Source of the DNA: Symsagittifera roscoffensis
Taxonomy: Eukaryota; Xenacoelomorpha; Acoela; Convolutidae
NCBI RefSeq assembly: GCF_963678635.1
Contig: NC_087062.1
Span: 87,459,845 to 87,523,844 of the forward strand
DNA: 64,000 bases
Direction of reading: 5' to 3'
The position numbers and the translations under genes are program-made. Positions 49,601 through 55,600 of this stretch are shown here, in pieces; position 1 is the first letter of the stretch; the number at the start of each line of letters is the position of its first letter. Below the pieces are notes generated by a model. That model was not told the origin of the DNA. It ran no database searches and worked only from the letters and a program-made list of their open reading frames with translations.

Positions 49601-52600
49601 ACTTCGAGAAGGAAAAGGTCGACTTGAGGGATGCTAACCAAAAACAGGTAGAAAAAATTACTCAGAAATTTAAGGCTGATACTGAAAGCTTGAAAACTGC
49701 AAATACGAAAGAAAAAGAAGAAATCACTGCGCAATTTAAGTCAGAGGAGGAAAAAATAAACAAGAAAAAACTGGAACTGGAAAAAGACTTACGTAATACC
49801 AAAGAACAGTTACGTAAGACTTTAGAGGAAAGAGAGCATTTCGAGAAAATGAAGCTCATTGAATTAGAAAGTTTGACCAAAAACTACAAACTTGTTCAGG
49901 AGGATCAAAAAAAGGCTCTAGAAAGATTTCAAAAAGAAACAAGTGAAATAAAGCTAGCCAGGGATCAGGAAATTGAAAAGGTGAAACTTGAGTTCAAATC
50001 GGAGATGGATTTGCTTATAAATGAACTGAAAGAAACAAAGTCAAAGGCAAACTCAGATATTCTTGACCTTGAACAAGTTTTGCGGGAGATGCAAGAAAAC
50101 ATTGAACGACTTAAACGGGAAAATGAATCATTTTCGAAGAAAACTGAGCAAGAAACGAAACTTTTGAGAGAAGATTACGAACGAAGAATTGCGAACAGTC
50201 TCGCCGATTCCAAAACTAAATCAAAAACGAAGGATGTTGAAATCGAAAAACTTAAAAATGGCGCCAAAGAGCTGGAAGCGAAGTTTAAAAACGAAATCAA
50301 CGAGCTAAACGTTCAAAGACAGAATATTTTGGCTGAAATTGAGAACGAAAAATCAGAAATGGTCAAAAATTACGAGCAAAGACTATTCGATCAAACTCAG
50401 TCAGGCGAAGAAAAATTGAAAATTCTCGAAGCTGAGTTAACAAAACAGATTGATGATTGGAAAGATAAATGCTCCAAAGGCGAAGAGCAAATTCACAATT
50501 TGAACGTGCACCTTCAGGAAATGAAAAACGATTTGGAAAAAGTGGAAAATAATGCGAAAAAAGAGCTGGATCATTTAAGCATGGTGAAAGAAAAAGAGTT
50601 GAGTGTGTCAGGCGAAGAGATCAACGTAAAAAATGGCCAAATTGCGGAAATTGAGGCAAAACATGCGTCTCAATTAGACGAATTGCAGGATAAGCATAAG
50701 GAAGAAATGCTGGATTTGATGAGTGAATATCAGAGATTTAAGACCGAAAGCGATTCGAAAGTCTCCGCAATCGAACAGCAGTTTAACTTCGAAATTTTGG
50801 GTAAAAATAATGAAATTGTTGATCTTTCGGGAAAACTGGAAAACACCAAGAAAGACAAGGACCAACAAATGAATGATTATGAATCGAAACTGTTGCAATT
50901 GAAAGAGGAGCATGAAAAAATGGAACAGAGTTTAAAAGACGAACACGCAATGGAAATTCAATCGAAAATGGAACATATCGAAAGTTTGAACAAAAACATT
51001 GAGTTTTTGCAACAGGAACAATTGAAAGAACAGGAAAACTTCAGGGAAGTTTTGAAGAGTTACAAAGAGTATTTCACTCAGCTAAAAGTGGAAATGGACG
51101 CTTTTATAGACGAGTTGAATCTTAAACATGACGAAGAAAAAAGAAAACTCAATGCAGATATTGAAACACTGAATGTTGAAAAAGTTCAAATTATGGAACA
51201 GTGGAAAACTATGGAAAAAGAGTTGACTGAAAGTCACTTTGAGGAAGTCAAAAAACTGAAGGAAGTTCAATTTACAAAGGTCAAAGCGCTGGATGAAGAA
51301 TTACGGGCCACTGAAGAAGCGTTAAAAGACATGACACTTGAGCGGGATGTTCAAATAGACGAAAATAAAAACAAACAGGCGAGGATCCAAAAACTAGAAG
51401 CAGATTATCAAAATCTAACGGATGACATAAATAGACGAATTGCAGAAATGACTCAAAATATTTTGAAGTTGGAATCAGAGAAAAAAGCTGAATTCGAGGA
51501 ACATCAGAAAGAATTCACCACTTTGAATGATTCCAAAAATTCAATGGAATCTGCAAAAGACAAATTATTCCACGATTTGAAGGAAAATTTGGAGAACCAG
51601 CTAAGAAATCTGAAACAAGAAAGCGATGCAAAGATAGCGAAACAAAGTCAGGACAAAGAGGCTTTGAAGCTACAGCTCAAAGAACTGAATCAAAAATTTA
51701 TCGGAACTTGCGAAGAAAAAGACGCTCTTTTGAGCAAAACTCGCAACGAAATATCTGAAAGTTATGAACAGAAACTTAGCGGTTTGAAAAAAGAGTATGA
51801 GCGAATCGTGAATGAAAAGACAAAACTTATCGACGAAATGTTTGAAAAATCCGAAGCTCAGCGCCGTGATTTCGAGAATTCAGTCAAAACTCAGAAGTCA
51901 GAATTCCAGAAGATTCTGAGCGAAAGGGACGTGTTCATTTCGAAGTTGAAAGAGGAACATTCGCAGTCGGTTAAGGAGGTGGAGGAACATTGTGAACTAT
52001 ACAAGACGAATGCCGAGTCCAAAGTAAAAGAGCTGAACAGCACTCGCAAGAACTGCAAGGAAACTGTGAGCTTGAAAGACGGCGAGATTGAACGATTTCT
52101 GCTAGAGGTTAGCTAATCACTTTTAACAATAGATTTTGAAGCAACAACTTAAAAATACATAAATTTTTAAAAAGATAAAAAAATCAAAAGTTGATCTGAA
52201 ATTCTTGTTCAAATTATAACTCAAAGAATAACACAGATTTTTCAAAAAATATTGTTTAAATTGTTTTGGTGAGTATTTTGTAAAAAAAAATTGATACACC
52301 TCAAAGCATGAAAAACAATTTGAATATGTTATTTTGCAGCACTATTGTGTATTTTCTTCAAAATCGCAGGTCACCGAAGTTCGTGAGAAGCTATCAGCCA
52401 GTGAGGCGATTGCGGCGATTGCCGAGACACGAGCGGAAGAAGTGAAAAACATAGAGAGTGTGCTCGTTTCTAAAGCAGACGAGATCGCCAGCCTCGCGAC
52501 TAAAGTGGTGACCATGACCGAGAACGAGAAAGAACACGTGAGGGAGATAGAAATACAGAAGGGAGATATTTTGGGACTGAAAAGCAAGGTGGGAGCGTGT

Positions 52601-55600
52601 GAGGCGGAGATCAGAGACGTCAACTACAAACTGCAGAGCTCGGAGCAGTATGCGTTCTCTCTCAGGAAAGACATGGATGAGAAAGAAAAGCAGATAAGTT
52701 AGAATCATTTCCAAAATTATTTGCATAAAATAGGTATAGGGGAAGTATTACACTCACAATTTACGAGTTTTTTTAAATATAAACATCTTTTAAATTAAAA
52801 AAAAACTTCCGGGACCAAAAAAATGGCATAAAAATGATTTTATTTTTGTTTGTTGTTTATTTGCCGAACACCTTGAAATAATCTTGTAAGAAGGTAGATG
52901 TTCCCAATTTGAACCTTCGTTTTTTTGTGTAGCGGAGGCGCAGCAGAAGTACCAGCACGAGAAGTATCAGAACCAGGCGAAGGAGAGAAAGATCGAAGAG
53001 TTGAAGACTCAACTGAACGCCAGCAGGAACTACTCGGCCACATCTTCCTCCTTGGCAGGCAGCGGGGTAAGACTGGGGGGAGGATGGGTATTTAGGGGAG
53101 GGATGAAGAGATAAGGTCGAGTTCCCTAGCAAAAAGGCTAAGGCAGGGGCGGATTTAGGGGGGGAGGGGGCGGGGGGCGGGGGCGGACATTTTCCCTCAG
53201 GGATTCGACCCCCTGCCGACCCAAAGGGTCCCTCCTTTGTACTATTTTGAGATGTCCATTTTGGCCCTAAAATAGCCCTAAAATTTTTCTAAAGGCGCCT
53301 TGGGCGCCAATATATAGTAATTTTGCGGGAGAGTGAGCGCCAAAAAACGCGATTTTTTGGTCAACATTTTCCAAAAAAGCCTAAAAACGCATTTTTTTTG
53401 CCCGTTTTTTTTCAAAATTTTGCCTGCGGCGCAAAAATTTTGACCAACACAGGGTTTTTGTAATGCTTTGGGAGAGCTCGGAAATCAATTTGGTCGAACT
53501 AAAAAAAATTCGACAAAGTTTTCAAAATTTTTTGAAAATCCGCCCCCTTCGAGAAAATCCTAGATCTGCCTCTGTTCAAACCAATTTGAAAAAAGAGTTC
53601 ATTTACTTGCATGTTTTATCTGGTCGTTCGAAAAACCTTATAACAAGTCCCCCGAAGTTTTTACGCAAGATTAGTTTGGAGGAAAAATAGAGCAAACTAT
53701 ATCTTCACTCAAAACAATACTGCTCCTATCCGTGCAAAACCTTGAATGTTAATTTGTGCTGCAAAGTACTTGAGAACATTCAATAATAACAGGGATCTTT
53801 TGAATCTGCCACATAAATGATAAGTGCTATGACTGTTTCATCATTTCTAAACAATTTTAAAAAATCATTGTATTGGTACAATAACAGAAATAAAAAAATC
53901 TTAAACCTCAACCAGATAAAAGTCGCGTCTAATCAGTATTATTCTGAAATTATAACAGCAACTTTTCAAATTGCATAACTGTAACATAGATCAAAAATAG
54001 ACAGCTCTCAGGCATATATGTTAGTTGATTTAAAAGTCAATGGACCTGTTTTGCAGTACTGAAGAATTGATGATCAAGAGTTTTGTCATCAGTTTTTCAG
54101 AGTCAACTCAGAAAAAAAAACATTTAAGAAAATGTTGCTTCGTAATTTGCACTGGTCGAACATCTTTGAGATTTGAAATCAGCGAAAAGTTAAGAAGTGC
54201 CTTTGATTCGATCTGAGAACCTGTGGTGTGCTAGAAAAATCTGCTAGCACTGAAAAACCAGTTTTTGTATTCATAACAACCGTAGCAATTTTTGTTCCGA
54301 CCATTCTCGAAGAGTGTAAAGAAGGTATGGAAGAATTTCAGTCTTTTTAATTTTTATTAGCTAAGTTCGATTACCTCTCGGAAATTTTGTAGGAGGTCAC
54401 GTATGATATCTTATTAAGAGCCTAGTGGCGGTGGTTTGGATTCTAGAATTTTACAACTAAAAATTTAAACATTTTTGGAACTTACCTATGGTAACCTTTT
54501 TGGAACTATATGAACTATAGTTCTCTTCTCTGCTAATGTCACCCGATGCTCTCGCTTTTTCTAAGCAAAATAACAGTAAATTTAGACAAGATTTTTTCTA
54601 GTCTTTTGCCGAATTCCTGTTCTTGAATCAAATTCTTCAGAATATCTTGTGCTACTTTCAAAGCAAAAAGCTGCCCTTGTTTAATATTCGATCGATTTAA
54701 ACAAGAGTCTGAGGTATTGATGATTTTTGTAGCGAATGAAAAAAATAGAGGTATCATTTCGTGGCATATTTTCGAACCTCTTGATTTTTTTTCGATTTTT
54801 TCTGTTATTTTAAATCGAGCCAATACTGATCAAAATTGAGGTTTGCTTGATTTTTTCGCTTTTTGAAAAAAGTTGATTTTTGTCTAATTTTAGTTCTTTG
54901 TTGATTTTTTGTCTTAGTTCCGCAGCTATGTTTGTTTATGTTCATTTTTTACTCATAAACATGTTAATTCAAAACATCCACCTGGGTAAATATACATGCT
55001 GCTGCTAAATTAAATTATCATAATATTTTAAAAATCAACAACGGTACCTTGTATAAAAATGAAGAATTTTTTCGTGTATTTATATCAAAAAATTTTTGAG
55101 TTCAAATTTAAAGTTTGTTTGTATTTAATTTTTCTCAGCTTTGTGTTCAAGTCGTTCTTTTTATTGCTTTAATTATTGTTTCCTACAGATTTCGCTTTAC
55201 AACTTTTAATTTACACACTCCCCCAATATATGTTTTTAGAACCAAAAATTATGACAGTTGGCACGAATTGCAGTTTTTCAAGATAATTAACCAAGTTTCT
55301 GGGAGGAAAATCAGGCCGCTTATGATATTTTTGAGCCTGGACAAATCACCACTTTCTAAGATTCTGGTAGAACTTGGAAGTTTGTTTGCTATAGGGGAGT
55401 CGATACGACGCTTACGATTCATCCTCCAAGTGGTCCGCTCTCAAATCGGATGTGCTGAACAAGAACTCTTCCCTTTATTCATCCAACACCAACCTGCACT
55501 CGACCTCTTCTGCCTATGACTCATCCGCTCTCTCCAGTAGCACGCTAGGCGCCAGCAGCGCATCCAGTGCCTACGATTCTACGTAAGTACTTCTTATACA

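Noticed and set aside
52342-52623. Open frames on the - strand opposite exon 5 (and similar ones opposite exons 2, 4 and 6)
   Set aside because: They are complements of a real coiled-coil exon, with the expected Ser/Phe/Leu bias of antisense frames.
55115-55519. 134-codon open frame overlapping exon 7
   Set aside because: It is out of phase with exons 6 and 8, and its first half is AT-rich intron; exon 7 in the other phase fits the gene exactly.
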